Assembly (NCBI GenBank): GCA_044433645.1
Contig: JAWXTK010000017.1
Coordinates: 1-51,381 of the forward strand
DNA from: JAWXTK01 sp044433645
Lineage (GTDB): Bacteria > Bacteroidota > Bacteroidia > Bacteroidales > Rikenellaceae
DNA: 51,381 nucleotides
Direction of reading: 5' to 3'
The notes under the pieces are model-generated. The model did no database searches. It saw only the letters and a program-made list of their open reading frames with translations, and was not told where the DNA came from. A program made the translations under genes and the position numbers. Positions 30,238 to 38,747 of the stretch are shown here, piece after piece; within the stretch, counting starts at the first letter, position 1, and each line of letters starts with the position of its first letter.

Positions 30238-31368
30238 ATGAGTAAGTATGACTATCTAGTAGTGGGTTCAGGTTTGTTTGGCTCGGTATTCGCACATAGA
30301 GCCAAGCTTGTGGGCAAAAAATGTCTTGTTATAGATAAGAGGTCTCATTTGGGAGGAAATATATACTGTGAAGATGTGAATGGAATAAACGTTCACAAAT
30401 ATGGTGCTCATATCTTCCATACTTCAAACAAGCAGGTTTGGGATTTTGTTAATTCCATAACCGAGTTTAATCGCTTTACTAATAGCCCCGTAGCATTATA
30501 TCAAGACAAACTTTATAACCTGCCCTTTAATATGAACACCTTTTGTCAGATGTGGGGCGTGAAAACTCCTGCTCAGGCAAAGGCAATTATCGAGCAGCAA
30601 AGAGCAGAGGCTGTTGCAATGATGAGAGTAAATGGAGTAAATGAGCCTCAAAATTTGGAGCAACAAGCAATATCGTTAGTTGGACGTGATATATATGAGA
30701 CACTCATAAAGGAATACACCGAGAAACAGTGGGGGCGTAAATGCACTGATTTACCGGCGTTTATAATTAAGCGACTACCCGTTCGATTTACTTATGATAA
30801 TAATTATTTTAATGACTTATATCAAGGCATCCCAAAGGGAGGATATAACAAATTAATAGACGGGCTTCTTGAAGGCATAGAAACAAGATGTGGCGTAGAT
30901 TATTTTGACGATAGGGAGTTTTGGAATTCGCAAGCAGACAAAATTGTTTTTACAGGAGCAATAGATGAATTTTACAATTTTTGTTTTGGCAAGTTGGAGT
31001 ATAGGACTCTTCGTTTTGAAGTGGAGGAATTAAACTTATCAAATTACCAAGGCAATGCTGTGGTTAACTTTGCAGAACACACCTATCCCTACACTCGCAT
31101 AATTGAGCATAAGCATTTTGAGATGTTTGGCGAAGAAATAGACTTATGTCCCACGACTGTTATCTCAAAGGAGTACTCATCAGAGTGGTGTGAGGGCATG
31201 GAGCCTTACTATCCTGTAAATGATGTGCGCAATGATGAATTGGCACAGAAATATAGAGACCTTGCTTTAAAAGAAAAATCTGTGATATTCGGAGGTCGCC
31301 TTGCTGAATATAAATATTATGATATGGCGCCAATCATAGAGCAAGCATTTAAAATAAAAATTAAGTAG
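30238..31368 (+). CDS. glf: UDP-galactopyranose mutase
   Basis: Converts UDP-galactopyranose to UDP-galactofuranose using reduced FAD in the cytoplasm. The 376 residues show the dinucleotide-binding loop VVGSGLFGSVFAHRA at 7-21 and the Glf motif GGNIYCEDVNGINVHKYGAH (40-59) with the flavin-site histidine. EYTEKQWGRKCTDLP, RLPVRFTYDNNYFND and the C-terminal FGGRLAEYKYYDM follow. The GT2 genes before and after it (9 and 3 bases away) are candidates for galactofuranosyl transferases. Galactofuranose is common in O-antigens and capsules of gut bacteria. Confidence 0.95.
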   Translation: MSKYDYLVVGSGLFGSVFAHRAKLVGKKCLVIDKRSHLGGNIYCEDVNGINVHKYGAHIFHTSNKQVWDFVNSITEFNRFTNSPVALYQDKLYNLPFNMNTFCQMWGVKTPAQAKAIIEQQRAEAVAMMRVNGVNEPQNLEQQAISLVGRDIYETLIKEYTEKQWGRKCTDLPAFIIKRLPVRFTYDNNYFNDLYQGIPKGGYNKLIDGLLEGIETRCGVDYFDDREFWNSQADKIVFTGAIDEFYNFCFGKLEYRTLRFEVEELNLSNYQGNAVVNFAEHTYPYTRIIEHKHFEMFGEEIDLCPTTVISKEYSSEWCEGMEPYYPVNDVRNDELAQKYRDLALKEKSVIFGGRLAEYKYYDMAPIIEQAFKIKIK

Positions 31369-31371
31369 ATT

Positions 31372-32400
31372 GTGGGGAAGATTCTAAGTATTATTATTCC
31401 AACATATAATATGGAGGAGTATCTGGGCAGGTGTTTAGATTCATTAACTTCTGCCAAAGGAGTTGATTCTCTGGATATTGTAGTTGTTAATGATGGCAGT
31501 AAAGATAACTCTCTTGCAATAGCAAATGATTATAAATCAAAATTTTCTCAATCAATAGTTGTCGTAGATAAACCAAATGGTAATTATGGCTCTACAATTA
31601 ATGCTGCCTTGCCTATTGTTAAAGGTAAATATGTGAAGATTCTGGACGCTGATGATTGGTTCGATACAAATGCCTTAGATACTTTCGTAGATAAGTTAAA
31701 GAATGTTGATGTGGATATGATATTGACGGATTTTACTTTGCGTTATGCTACGGGTGAAAAAGCGAATAGAACTTTTGGCTACCTGGCCATTGATAAAATC
31801 TGTGATTTGTCTGTTCTGGTAAATAATTTCTATAAATGTAAGGGATTTGGGATGCATGCTTTAACATACAGGGCATCTATCCTGGTAGATAATAATTATA
31901 GGCAAACTGAAGGTATTTCATACACAGATCAAGAGTGGATTTTTTATCCTATGCTGTATGTAAATACTTTTGTATATTTTGACATTAATCTCTATCAATA
32001 TTTTATGGGTAGGCCAGGGCAAACTATGAGCCCCGAAGTGATAGTAAAAAGTATGCATCATTCAGGTGTCATTTTAGAAAGAATGATATCGAGCAGAGTG
32101 CTAGAAGATAATCAAGGATTGGCTCAAAATGATTTTATGCGACTTTTGTTCTGTAAGTATTTAAGTCATACTATTCATCTTCAAAAACTAAAAACGATTC
32201 CAGATTGGGTTTACGCTATCGAAAAACAAATTGTTAGTGGAGACTATGATTATACGAACAAGCTAGTAGAAGATTACACCGTTGGACAGATAATAAAATG
32301 GAAGCCTCTAAAATATTTTATAAAACACAAACGCAAACATCCTGTTTTTATAAAATACTTTATTTTGGTGCAATTATATATTGAAAGAAAAGTTATCTAA
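31372..32400 (+). CDS. Glycosyltransferase family 2, probable partner of glf
   Basis: 342 residues, start GTG at 31372 three bases after the glf stop, with no better ATG before the domain. The domain has the motifs ILSIIIPTYNMEEYLGRCLD, VVNDGSKDNS and VKILDADDWFD. A C-terminal extension (about 240-342) is basic and may bind the membrane. The substrate cannot be read from sequence. Gene order points to a galactofuranose-containing glycan. The gene ends at a strong terminator. Confidence 0.88.
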   Translation: MGKILSIIIPTYNMEEYLGRCLDSLTSAKGVDSLDIVVVNDGSKDNSLAIANDYKSKFSQSIVVVDKPNGNYGSTINAALPIVKGKYVKILDADDWFDTNALDTFVDKLKNVDVDMILTDFTLRYATGEKANRTFGYLAIDKICDLSVLVNNFYKCKGFGMHALTYRASILVDNNYRQTEGISYTDQEWIFYPMLYVNTFVYFDINLYQYFMGRPGQTMSPEVIVKSMHHSGVILERMISSRVLEDNQGLAQNDFMRLLFCKYLSHTIHLQKLKTIPDWVYAIEKQIVSGDYDYTNKLVEDYTVGQIIKWKPLKYFIKHKRKHPVFIKYFILVQLYIERKVI

Positions 32401-32403
32401 TTT

Positions 32404-32446
32404 ACATAAGAAAGCCCTTTGAAATTTTCAAAGGGCTTTCTTATGT
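32404..32446 (+). terminator. Perfect 21-bp-stem terminator between the Glf cluster and a convergent lipoprotein gene
   Basis: The arms ACATAAGAAAGCCCTTTGAAA (32404-32424, 21 bases) and its exact reverse complement (32426-32446) are separated by a single base. The T-rich and A-rich parts lie within the arms, so it can act in both directions, serving the plus-strand GT2 gene and the minus-strand lipoprotein gene. Confidence 0.85.
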
Positions 32447-32471
32447 GTTAGATTATTTTGTGTGTATATTA

Positions 32472-33122
32472 TTATTCTTCTGGAGCGTCTCCATATACTC
32501 CGTCAACCAGAGTAATGCTGTTGAAAGTCCATTCTGTAAGATTCTCAGAAGTGCTAACTGTATCTGAATCAAGGATGTTGTCGCCAATAAGGAACTCTGC
32601 ACTACCTATACCTAATGTAAGGTTTATGTTTTCAGTGCTTGTGCCGTCAAATGCCATGCTGTCATAATCAAGAATGATAGTTGATGAGTAAGCATCAGCT
32701 AGCTCTAGTGTTTTAAGGTTGTCGATATTACCCAAAGATCTAATACCAAGCTCAACTAAGTATTCAGCTTTGATAAGACTAACGTTTGATATGTTTCCAT
32801 CTTCAACAAGCATTGCAGAGTCTGGAAGATAAGTGAACGTTTCAAATTCTAGAGTGATTACACGTGAAGGCTCGTTAGATTTTACTGATGCAAGAGCTGC
32901 TTTCAAACCGTCAAAGTCTGATTTTGTTAAATCTTCAGTAAGTGCAGTTTGGTCATCTATAATTATCCATCTGTCTGCATTGTTAGGGTAACTTTTAGAA
33001 GTAAAACTTGCAAGGCGCATGTCTCTACTGAATTCAGTGTAGTCTACTGCATCGTAAAAGCAAGAAGTCATAAGCAGAGATACCATTGCTAGTGCACTAA
33101 AGAAAGAAAGAAATTTTTTCAT
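32472..33122 (-). CDS. Lipoprotein with short leucine-rich-repeat-like segment, function unknown
   Basis: 216 residues with a lipobox ending at Cys21 (SLLMTSC). The mature part has no family I can name with certainty. Residues about 118-165 (AEYLVELGIRSLGNIDNLKT, then LELADAYSSTIILDYDS) resemble BspA-type leucine-rich repeats. The rest is beta-rich and acidic. It is transcribed alone from a consensus promoter 100 bases upstream and ends at the shared terminator. Surface exposure is plausible but not shown. Confidence 0.75.
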   Translation of the reverse strand: MKKFLSFFSALAMVSLLMTSCFYDAVDYTEFSRDMRLASFTSKSYPNNADRWIIIDDQTALTEDLTKSDFDGLKAALASVKSNEPSRVITLEFETFTYLPDSAMLVEDGNISNVSLIKAEYLVELGIRSLGNIDNLKTLELADAYSSTIILDYDSMAFDGTSTENINLTLGIGSAEFLIGDNILDSDTVSTSENLTEWTFNSITLVDGVYGDAPEE

Positions 33123-33222
33123 ATTTTAGGTTTTAATAAAATCTTGAGTTTGTTAGACTCAATATGTTGTTAGTATTAGGTTACAGTGTTATAAATGAAG
33201 TTATTTCTAAAACTTCTACACG

Positions 33223-33253
33223 CAAAAATAATAATAAATATTTAATATTGCAA
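33223..33253 (-). promoter_or_regulatory. Promoter of the lipoprotein gene at 32472-33122
   Basis: On the minus strand TTG (33253-33251), a 20-base spacer and TATTTTTG (33230-33223) match the Bacteroidetes consensus. The leader is about 95 bases. Confidence 0.7.
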
Positions 33254-33263
33254 TGTAATTAAA

Positions 33264-33310
33264 TAAAAAAAAAGGTGTGTATTTATGAAAATAGCCCACC
33301 TTTTTTTTGG
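33264..33310 (-). terminator. Terminator downstream of proS
   Basis: On the minus strand AAAGGTG and CACCTTT arms close a stem with a further AAATA/TATTT pairing inside, followed by a run of T. It follows the proS stop codon at 33324 and precedes the lipoprotein promoter on the same strand. Confidence 0.7.
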
Positions 33311-33323
33311 TTTTTACCACCTT

Positions 33324-34808
33324 TTAGTAAGAACGAGCAAAAATTACGCGTTTGTTAGAGGGTTTGCCCGAATAAATACACACTCCTTCTTCATCAGGTG
33401 CATCTATAGGAATACATCTAACCGTAGCCTTAGTTTCTGCCTTGATTTTCTCTTCTGTCTCCACGCTTCCGTCCCAATGAGCTAGGATAAATCCACCTTT
33501 TGTGTCAAGAATATTTTTGAATTCTTCGTAAGTGTCAACCTTAGTTGTCATGGAATCTCTAAAGCTAAGAGCCTTGTTGAAAATGCTTGATTGAATCTCG
33601 CTCATAAGTGCTTCGATAACATCTTCTAGGCCTTCTCGCGAAATAGTTTCTTTGGTCAAAGTATCACGACGAGCTAGCTCTATTGTGCCTGACTCAAGAT
33701 CGCGAGGCCCCATAGCCAAACGCACTGGAACGCCTTTAAGCTCATATTCTGCGAACTTAAAGCCCGAACGCACGTTGTCTCTAGAGTCGATTTTTACGCT
33801 GATTCCACGTTTTTTAAGCTCTGTTTCTATTTTTTTGAATTCAGCTGTTATTGCATCTAATTGCTCATCACCTTTATATATAGGTATCATTACAACTTGT
33901 ATAGGAGCTAATTTTGGAGGCAACACAAGTCCGTTGTTGTCTGAGTGAGCCATGATAAGCGCACCCATTAAACGAGTTGAAACTCCCCATGAAGTTGCCC
34001 AAACATAGTCTTGTTTGCCTTCTTTATTTACAAACTTCACGTCAAATGCCTTAGCGAAGTTTTGTCCTAAGAAGTGAGAAGTTCCACTTTGGAGAGCCTT
34101 GCCGTCTTGCATCATAGCCTCGATAGTTAGTGTGTCTTCTGCTCCTGCAAAGCGTTCGTTCTCGCTTTTGTGGCCTACGACAACAGGTACACCCATCCAA
34201 TTTTGAGCAAAATCTGCATACACGCCTATCATTTGGTTAGCCTCAGCGATAGCCTCCTCGCGTGTTGCGTGAGCTGTGTGACCTTCTTGCCACAAAAATT
34301 CTGCTGTGCGCAAGAATAAACGTGTTCTCATCTCCCAGCGCACCACGTTTGCCCATTGATTGCACAAAATTGGTAGGTCGCGATATGAGGTAATCCAGTT
34401 TTTATAAGTGTTCCAAATAATGGTCTCAGAGGTAGGTCTAACGATTAACTCCTCCTCAAGTTTAGCGTCAGGATCAACTACTACGCCCTTACCCTCGGGG
34501 TCGTTCATTAGACGGTAGTGAGTCACCACAGCACATTCCTTAGCGAAACCTTCAACGTGATTTGCTTCCTTTGAAAAGAAAGATTTTGGTATGAAAAGTG
34601 GGAAATAAGCATTCTCATGCCCCGTTTGCTTAAACATATCATCTAGTGCGCGCTGCATTTTTTCCCAAATAGCGTAGCCATAAGGTTTGATAACCATGCA
34701 ACCTCTAACTGCCGAATTTTCGGCCAAGCCTGCTTTTACTACAAGCTCATTATACCATTGAGAGTAATTTTCGTCTCTGCTGGTAAGATCTTTTAACTCT
34801 TTTGCCAT
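33324..34808 (-). CDS. proS: Prolyl-tRNA synthetase (archaeal/eukaryotic-like type)
   Basis: Charges tRNA-Pro. The 494 residues lack the editing (INS) domain of the larger bacterial ProRS and have the start MAKELKDLTSRDENYSQWYN with the class II motif 1 region MVIKPYGYAIWEKMQ. Motif 2 is WANVVRWEMRTRLFLRTAEF, and the C-terminus ends in the conserved tyrosine (FARSY). This is the type found in Bacteroidetes and archaea. The ATG at 34808 is preferred. A TTG six codons upstream would add a non-conserved MLKFFF extension. The gene stands alone with its own terminator. Confidence 0.95.
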   Translation of the reverse strand: MAKELKDLTSRDENYSQWYNELVVKAGLAENSAVRGCMVIKPYGYAIWEKMQRALDDMFKQTGHENAYFPLFIPKSFFSKEANHVEGFAKECAVVTHYRLMNDPEGKGVVVDPDAKLEEELIVRPTSETIIWNTYKNWITSYRDLPILCNQWANVVRWEMRTRLFLRTAEFLWQEGHTAHATREEAIAEANQMIGVYADFAQNWMGVPVVVGHKSENERFAGAEDTLTIEAMMQDGKALQSGTSHFLGQNFAKAFDVKFVNKEGKQDYVWATSWGVSTRLMGALIMAHSDNNGLVLPPKLAPIQVVMIPIYKGDEQLDAITAEFKKIETELKKRGISVKIDSRDNVRSGFKFAEYELKGVPVRLAMGPRDLESGTIELARRDTLTKETISREGLEDVIEALMSEIQSSIFNKALSFRDSMTTKVDTYEEFKNILDTKGGFILAHWDGSVETEEKIKAETKATVRCIPIDAPDEEGVCIYSGKPSNKRVIFARSY

Positions 34809-34889
34809 AAAAAAAAATTTTAGCACAAAGTTACTCTATTTTTCTTGAATTTTGAAATTTTTTTCTTCTTTTTGATAGGATAGTTGTTT

Positions 34890-34905
34890 ATACCTGCTTA
34901 GGTAT
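34890..34905. promoter_or_regulatory. Short inverted repeat upstream of deoC
   Basis: ATACCT and AGGTAT arms with a 4-base loop, about 60 bases before the deoC ATG. It may be an operator, but the arms are only six bases long and chance is possible. No clear Bacteroidetes -7 box is present near it; the closest is TACCTTG. Confidence 0.25.
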
Positions 34906-34962
34906 GAGAAATTTTTAGTACCTTGCACGCAAGTTGAAAATATTTTTAGAAAATTTTTTATT

Positions 34963-35841
34963 ATGGAGTACAAAAGCAGATTGCAGGGTTATAGTTTAGA
35001 GCTTAATGATGTGCAAATCAATGATTTAGCTGATGCTGCAAGAAATGATGTTGAAGAAAATTTGACTGAGGAAAACCTGAAAACTTGTTTCTCATGCCTT
35101 GATTTGACCTCACTTTCGTGTATAGATTCTATTGAGAGCATTACCGAATTTGCTAGCAAAGTTGCTCTTTTTAAAAATAATTTCAAACAAGTGCCTTCGG
35201 TGGCATCTATCTGTGTTTTTCCTAATTTTGTAGATGTTGTAGGCCTTGCTTTAGGCAATTCTACGGTTGCAATTACTTCTGTATCAGCAGGTTTCCCCAC
35301 CTCGCAAACTTTCCTTGAGGTTAAAATGTTGGAGACTGCTATGGCTGTGGAAAGTGGTGCAGATGAGGTTGATATTGTGATGAATCTTGGGGGATTTCTC
35401 TCGGGCGATTTTGATTGCACAGCCTCAGAGATAGAGATGATAAAAGATGAAGTGGGCGAGGATGTCACACTCAAAGTAATCTTGGAAACAGGCGAGTTAA
35501 AAGATGCAGATAAAATCTACCAGGCATCTATTTTGGCCATGCTTTCGGGTGCTGATTTCATTAAAACTTCTACGGGCAAGACACCAGTGTCAGCTACGCC
35601 TTTTGCAGCTGTTGTAATGTGTCAGGCTATAAAAGATTTTTATTCTGCAACGGACAGAAAAGTTGGGATAAAAATTGCTGGAGGTGTTAAAACTTCTCAA
35701 GATGCTGTGACTTATTACTCGATAGTTAAGATGCTCTTGGGCGAGGATTGGTTGAATCCTTCACTTTTTAGAATAGGTGCTAGTTCTTTGGCTAACAGTT
35801 TGTTAAGTGATATCTCGGGCGAGAGTGTTAGCTATTTCTAG
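34963..35841 (+). CDS. deoC: Deoxyribose-phosphate aldolase
   Basis: Splits 2-deoxyribose 5-phosphate to acetaldehyde and glyceraldehyde 3-phosphate, allowing growth on deoxynucleosides. In the 292 residues the Schiff-base lysine is Lys201 (GADFIKTSTGKT) and the second essential lysine is Lys237 (GIKIAGGVKT). The motif VDIVMNLG at 137-143 is typical. The family is usually about 220-300 residues, and the N-terminal 40 residues here are a known extension of the longer branch. The last 14 bases overlap the 3' end of the convergent GDP-fucose synthase gene. Confidence 0.95.
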   Translation: MEYKSRLQGYSLELNDVQINDLADAARNDVEENLTEENLKTCFSCLDLTSLSCIDSIESITEFASKVALFKNNFKQVPSVASICVFPNFVDVVGLALGNSTVAITSVSAGFPTSQTFLEVKMLETAMAVESGADEVDIVMNLGGFLSGDFDCTASEIEMIKDEVGEDVTLKVILETGELKDADKIYQASILAMLSGADFIKTSTGKTPVSATPFAAVVMCQAIKDFYSATDRKVGIKIAGGVKTSQDAVTYYSIVKMLLGEDWLNPSLFRIGASSLANSLLSDISGESVSYF

Positions 35842-36913
35842 AATCTTGTAAATACCATTTATACATAAGTTTTATTCCCTCAGTGATTTCCGTTTTGTGA
35901 TGCCAACCCAGCGAGTGTAGTTTGTCTACATTTGTGAGTTTGCGCATGGTGCCGTCGGGTTTTGAGTTATCAAAAATTATCTCTCCTTTATACGATATTT
36001 CTTCTTTGATAAGGTGGGCTAATTCCTTGATTGTTAGTTCTTTGCCCGTACCTATATTTATGTGACAATTTCTTATTTCTTTTGCGTTTTTGTTGTATAA
36101 ATTTTTAAAATCAATGTTTCCCATAATAAATACACAAGCCTCGGCAAGGTCTTCGCTCCACAGAAATTCTCTTAGAGCAGTGCCCGTGCCCCAGAGCGTT
36201 ACGCTTTGAGAAGTGATGCCGTATTTTGCTAGAGCATCTATTATTTCTTGCTGTGAACTTTGGAGAGAAATATTTTTTATAGGCCTTGCTCTTAAATCAT
36301 TTCTAATTGCTTCTATGTTGTTGTTATACAGGCAGTTAGCAAGATGAATTTTGCGCATTATAGCAGGTAGAACATGGCTGTTCTCTAGGTCAAAATTATC
36401 GTTTTTGCCGTATAAATTCGTTGGCATCACAGCAATGTAATTTGTGCCGTATTGCAGATTGAAGCTCTCGCACATTTTGAGCCCTGCGATTTTGGCTATT
36501 GCGTATGGCTCGTTTGTGTATTCCAGTTCGGAGCTTAAGAGGGCATCTTCGCTTATGGGTTGAGGTGCATCGCAAGGGTAGATGCAGGTGCTGCCAAGGA
36601 ACAAAAGTTTTTTAACGTTGTGAGCAAAACTTTCGCCAATTACGTTTTGTTGGATTTGCAAATTGTTATAAATAAAGTCTGCTCGGTAAGTGTTGTTGGC
36701 CATGATGCCACCTACATGAGCTGCTGCAAGTATCACGTATTCAGGTCTTTGAGTGTCAAAAAACTCTTTGACTTTTACTCTGTCCATTAAGTCTAATTCG
36801 CTGTGCTCTCTTGTGATTAAGTTGGTGTAACCATTATCTTTGAGGTTTTGATAAATTGCGCTACCGACTAATCCTCGGTGGCCAGCGATATAAATTTTTG
36901 CGTCTTTTTTCAT
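35828..36913 (-). CDS. fcl: GDP-L-fucose synthase
   Basis: Epimerises and reduces GDP-4-keto-6-deoxymannose to GDP-L-fucose with NADPH. The 361 residues show the cofactor loop IAGHRGLVGSAI (9-20), the SDR catalytic pair in YAIAK, and the motif LGSTCIYP. C-terminal family motifs are WGTGTALREFLWSEDLAEAC and INIGTGKELTIKELA. It is the last gene of the polysaccharide operon, with its ATG overlapping the gmd stop (TAATG). Its 3' end overlaps deoC by 14 bases. Residues about 175-240 contain a small insertion compared with the E. coli enzyme. Confidence 0.95.
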   Translation of the reverse strand: MKKDAKIYIAGHRGLVGSAIYQNLKDNGYTNLITREHSELDLMDRVKVKEFFDTQRPEYVILAAAHVGGIMANNTYRADFIYNNLQIQQNVIGESFAHNVKKLLFLGSTCIYPCDAPQPISEDALLSSELEYTNEPYAIAKIAGLKMCESFNLQYGTNYIAVMPTNLYGKNDNFDLENSHVLPAIMRKIHLANCLYNNNIEAIRNDLRARPIKNISLQSSQQEIIDALAKYGITSQSVTLWGTGTALREFLWSEDLAEACVFIMGNIDFKNLYNKNAKEIRNCHINIGTGKELTIKELAHLIKEEISYKGEIIFDNSKPDGTMRKLTNVDKLHSLGWHHKTEITEGIKLMYKWYLQDSRNS

Positions 36914-37989
36914 TATATTCTAGACTTTAGGTATAATTTTTTTACAAATTTCATATCATGCTCACTCATGATTTTGACAAGTTCTCTAAACGAGGTTTTA
37001 TTTGGGTTCCACCCCAAAACTGTGCGTGCTTTGGAGGGGTTGCCGAGAAGTTGTTCAACCTCCGAAGGGCGAAAATATTTTGCATCTACTGCAACTAAAA
37101 TTTTGGCTGTAGCCTCATCAATTCCTACTTCATTCAAGCCCTCGCCCTGCCACTTTAGAGATATGCCTACATACTCAAAAGCTAGTGTTGTAAACTCCCT
37201 TACGGAGTGATATTCTCCTGTTGCTATCACATAATCGTCAGCTGTGGGAGCTTGCAGCATTAGCCACATACATTCAATATAATCCTTGGCGTAACCCCAA
37301 TCGCGCAGAGCATCAAGGTTGCCAAGGTAGAGTTTGTCTTGATATCCCTGAGCGATGCGTGCAGCTGCTAGAGTGATTTTGCGAGTTACAAAGTTTTCGC
37401 CTCGACGCTCGCTTTCGTGATTAAAAAGTATGCCATTCACGGCAAAAAGATTATAACTTTCACGGTAATTTTTTGTAATCCAAAATCCATATTGTTTAGC
37501 AACGCCATAGGGTGAGCGAGGATAAAATGGCGTGGTCTCGCTCTGGGGAATTTCTTGCACTTTGCCATAGAGTTCTGAGGTCGAGGCTTGATAAATTCTG
37601 CAAGTTTTTTCCATGTTGAGTATGCGTATAGCCTCCAACAATCTTAGTGTTCCCACGGCATCACATTCGGCAGTGTATTCGGGCACGTCAAACGAAACTT
37701 TTACGTGAGATTGAGCAGCGAGATTATAAATTTCAGTTGGCTTTACAGTTTGAATAATCCTAATCATAGAACTAGAATCTGTCATGTCGCCGTAATGAAG
37801 GTTTATAAGTTTTTTGCTCTTCATATCACGTATCCACTCATCCAAATATAGGTGTTCGATGCGAGATGTATTAAACGAAGATGAGCGACGAATAATGCCG
37901 TGCACATCGTAGTTTTTTTCTAGTAAAAATTCTGCTAAAAACGAGCCGTCTTGGCCGGTGATTCCTGTAATAAGTGCTATTTTTTTCAT
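36913..37989 (-). CDS. gmd: GDP-mannose 4,6-dehydratase
   Basis: Makes GDP-4-keto-6-deoxymannose from GDP-mannose, first step to GDP-fucose. The ATG at 37989 (MKKIALITGITGQDGSFLAE) is chosen because the NADP-binding GITGQDGS begins eight residues later. A longer open frame upstream lies inside the previous gene. Visible motifs are STSELYGKVQE, YPRSPYGVAKQYG (catalytic Tyr and Lys) and NHESERRGENFVTRKIT. Its start overlaps the stop of the WecG-type remnant (ATGA), and its stop overlaps fcl (TAATG), so the pair is translationally coupled. Confidence 0.96.
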   Translation of the reverse strand: MKKIALITGITGQDGSFLAEFLLEKNYDVHGIIRRSSSFNTSRIEHLYLDEWIRDMKSKKLINLHYGDMTDSSSMIRIIQTVKPTEIYNLAAQSHVKVSFDVPEYTAECDAVGTLRLLEAIRILNMEKTCRIYQASTSELYGKVQEIPQSETTPFYPRSPYGVAKQYGFWITKNYRESYNLFAVNGILFNHESERRGENFVTRKITLAAARIAQGYQDKLYLGNLDALRDWGYAKDYIECMWLMLQAPTADDYVIATGEYHSVREFTTLAFEYVGISLKWQGEGLNEVGIDEATAKILVAVDAKYFRPSEVEQLLGNPSKARTVLGWNPNKTSFRELVKIMSEHDMKFVKKLYLKSRI

Positions 37990-38747
37990 GGATTTTTCCG
38001 TTTTCTCTCTTCTCTGATTATTCTTGGGAGGTTCAATATTATATCCTTGCAACGTGCGATTTGTTTTTTGGGTTCGGTGATAATTCTATGGGCAAATTCA
38101 AGGTGAGATTTTATCATCCACCCTGGTGCGCGTTTTACGCCTAGGCCACTTCTAAAATTAAACACAGCACCCACGCCTATCATAACTCCTGAGTCAAGAA
38201 AAGGAAGAAGATTGCTCATAAAAATTTCTTGTTTTGGAGCGCCAAGAGCAACCCAAATTATATCTGAGCCAGAGTGATTTATGCGCTTAGCGATTAGTCT
38301 GTAATCAAACTCTTCGAGGGGCAAAAATGGTAGAGATTAAAAATACATCTCGGCGATTTTAGGGTTTGTTTTTGTGAGTTTGCTGCGCAGTGATTCTAGC
38401 ACCTGGAGTTTAGCTCCTAAGAAACACATTTTATATTTTCTTGAGTTTATTGCATCATCAAAAATCTCACTTCCGGAGTATTGTTTGCGATGGATTTTGT
38501 GTATTTGTTTTAGATATATGGGGATGTAGCTGCTGTCGCAAATGCTGAAAATTGCATTGTTTACAACCTTTAAATATTCAGGTTTTTTGTTTGCGAGAGT
38601 TAATATATTTCCGTCACAAACGCAGATATAAGCAGGTGTTTTTGTTATGATTTTGTTGTCTATTGCTCGCCAAATTTTCGCTTTGTCAAACTCGTAGCGT
38701 ATGTTAAAAAATGTTTCCATTAAAGATTTTCTATTAATGTTTTCCAC
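37986..38747 (-). pseudogene. WecG/TagA/CpsF-family glycosyltransferase interrupted by one in-frame stop codon
   Basis: The frame reads from an ATG at 38747 through a complete GT26-type sequence, except for a TAA at 38339-38337. The N-terminal part (136 residues) has ICVCDGNILTLANKKPEYLK and the C-terminal part (112 residues) has DIIWVALGAPKQEIF, GVGAVFNF and KRAPGWM. Across the stop the text reads MYF-stop-SLPFLPLEEFDY. In the family this spot normally reads Y-S-P-P-F, so the stop most likely replaces a tyrosine by one base change. The frame is the same on both sides. Without read-through the enzyme is dead. It would transfer a HexNAc or ManNAc-type sugar to a lipid-linked acceptor. Confidence 0.85.

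Noticed and set aside
34989..35474. Minus-strand open frame of 161 codons inside deoC
   Set aside because: deoC is a full enzyme with both lysines. The antisense frame is low-complexity Ser/Thr/Leu and has no promoter or partner.
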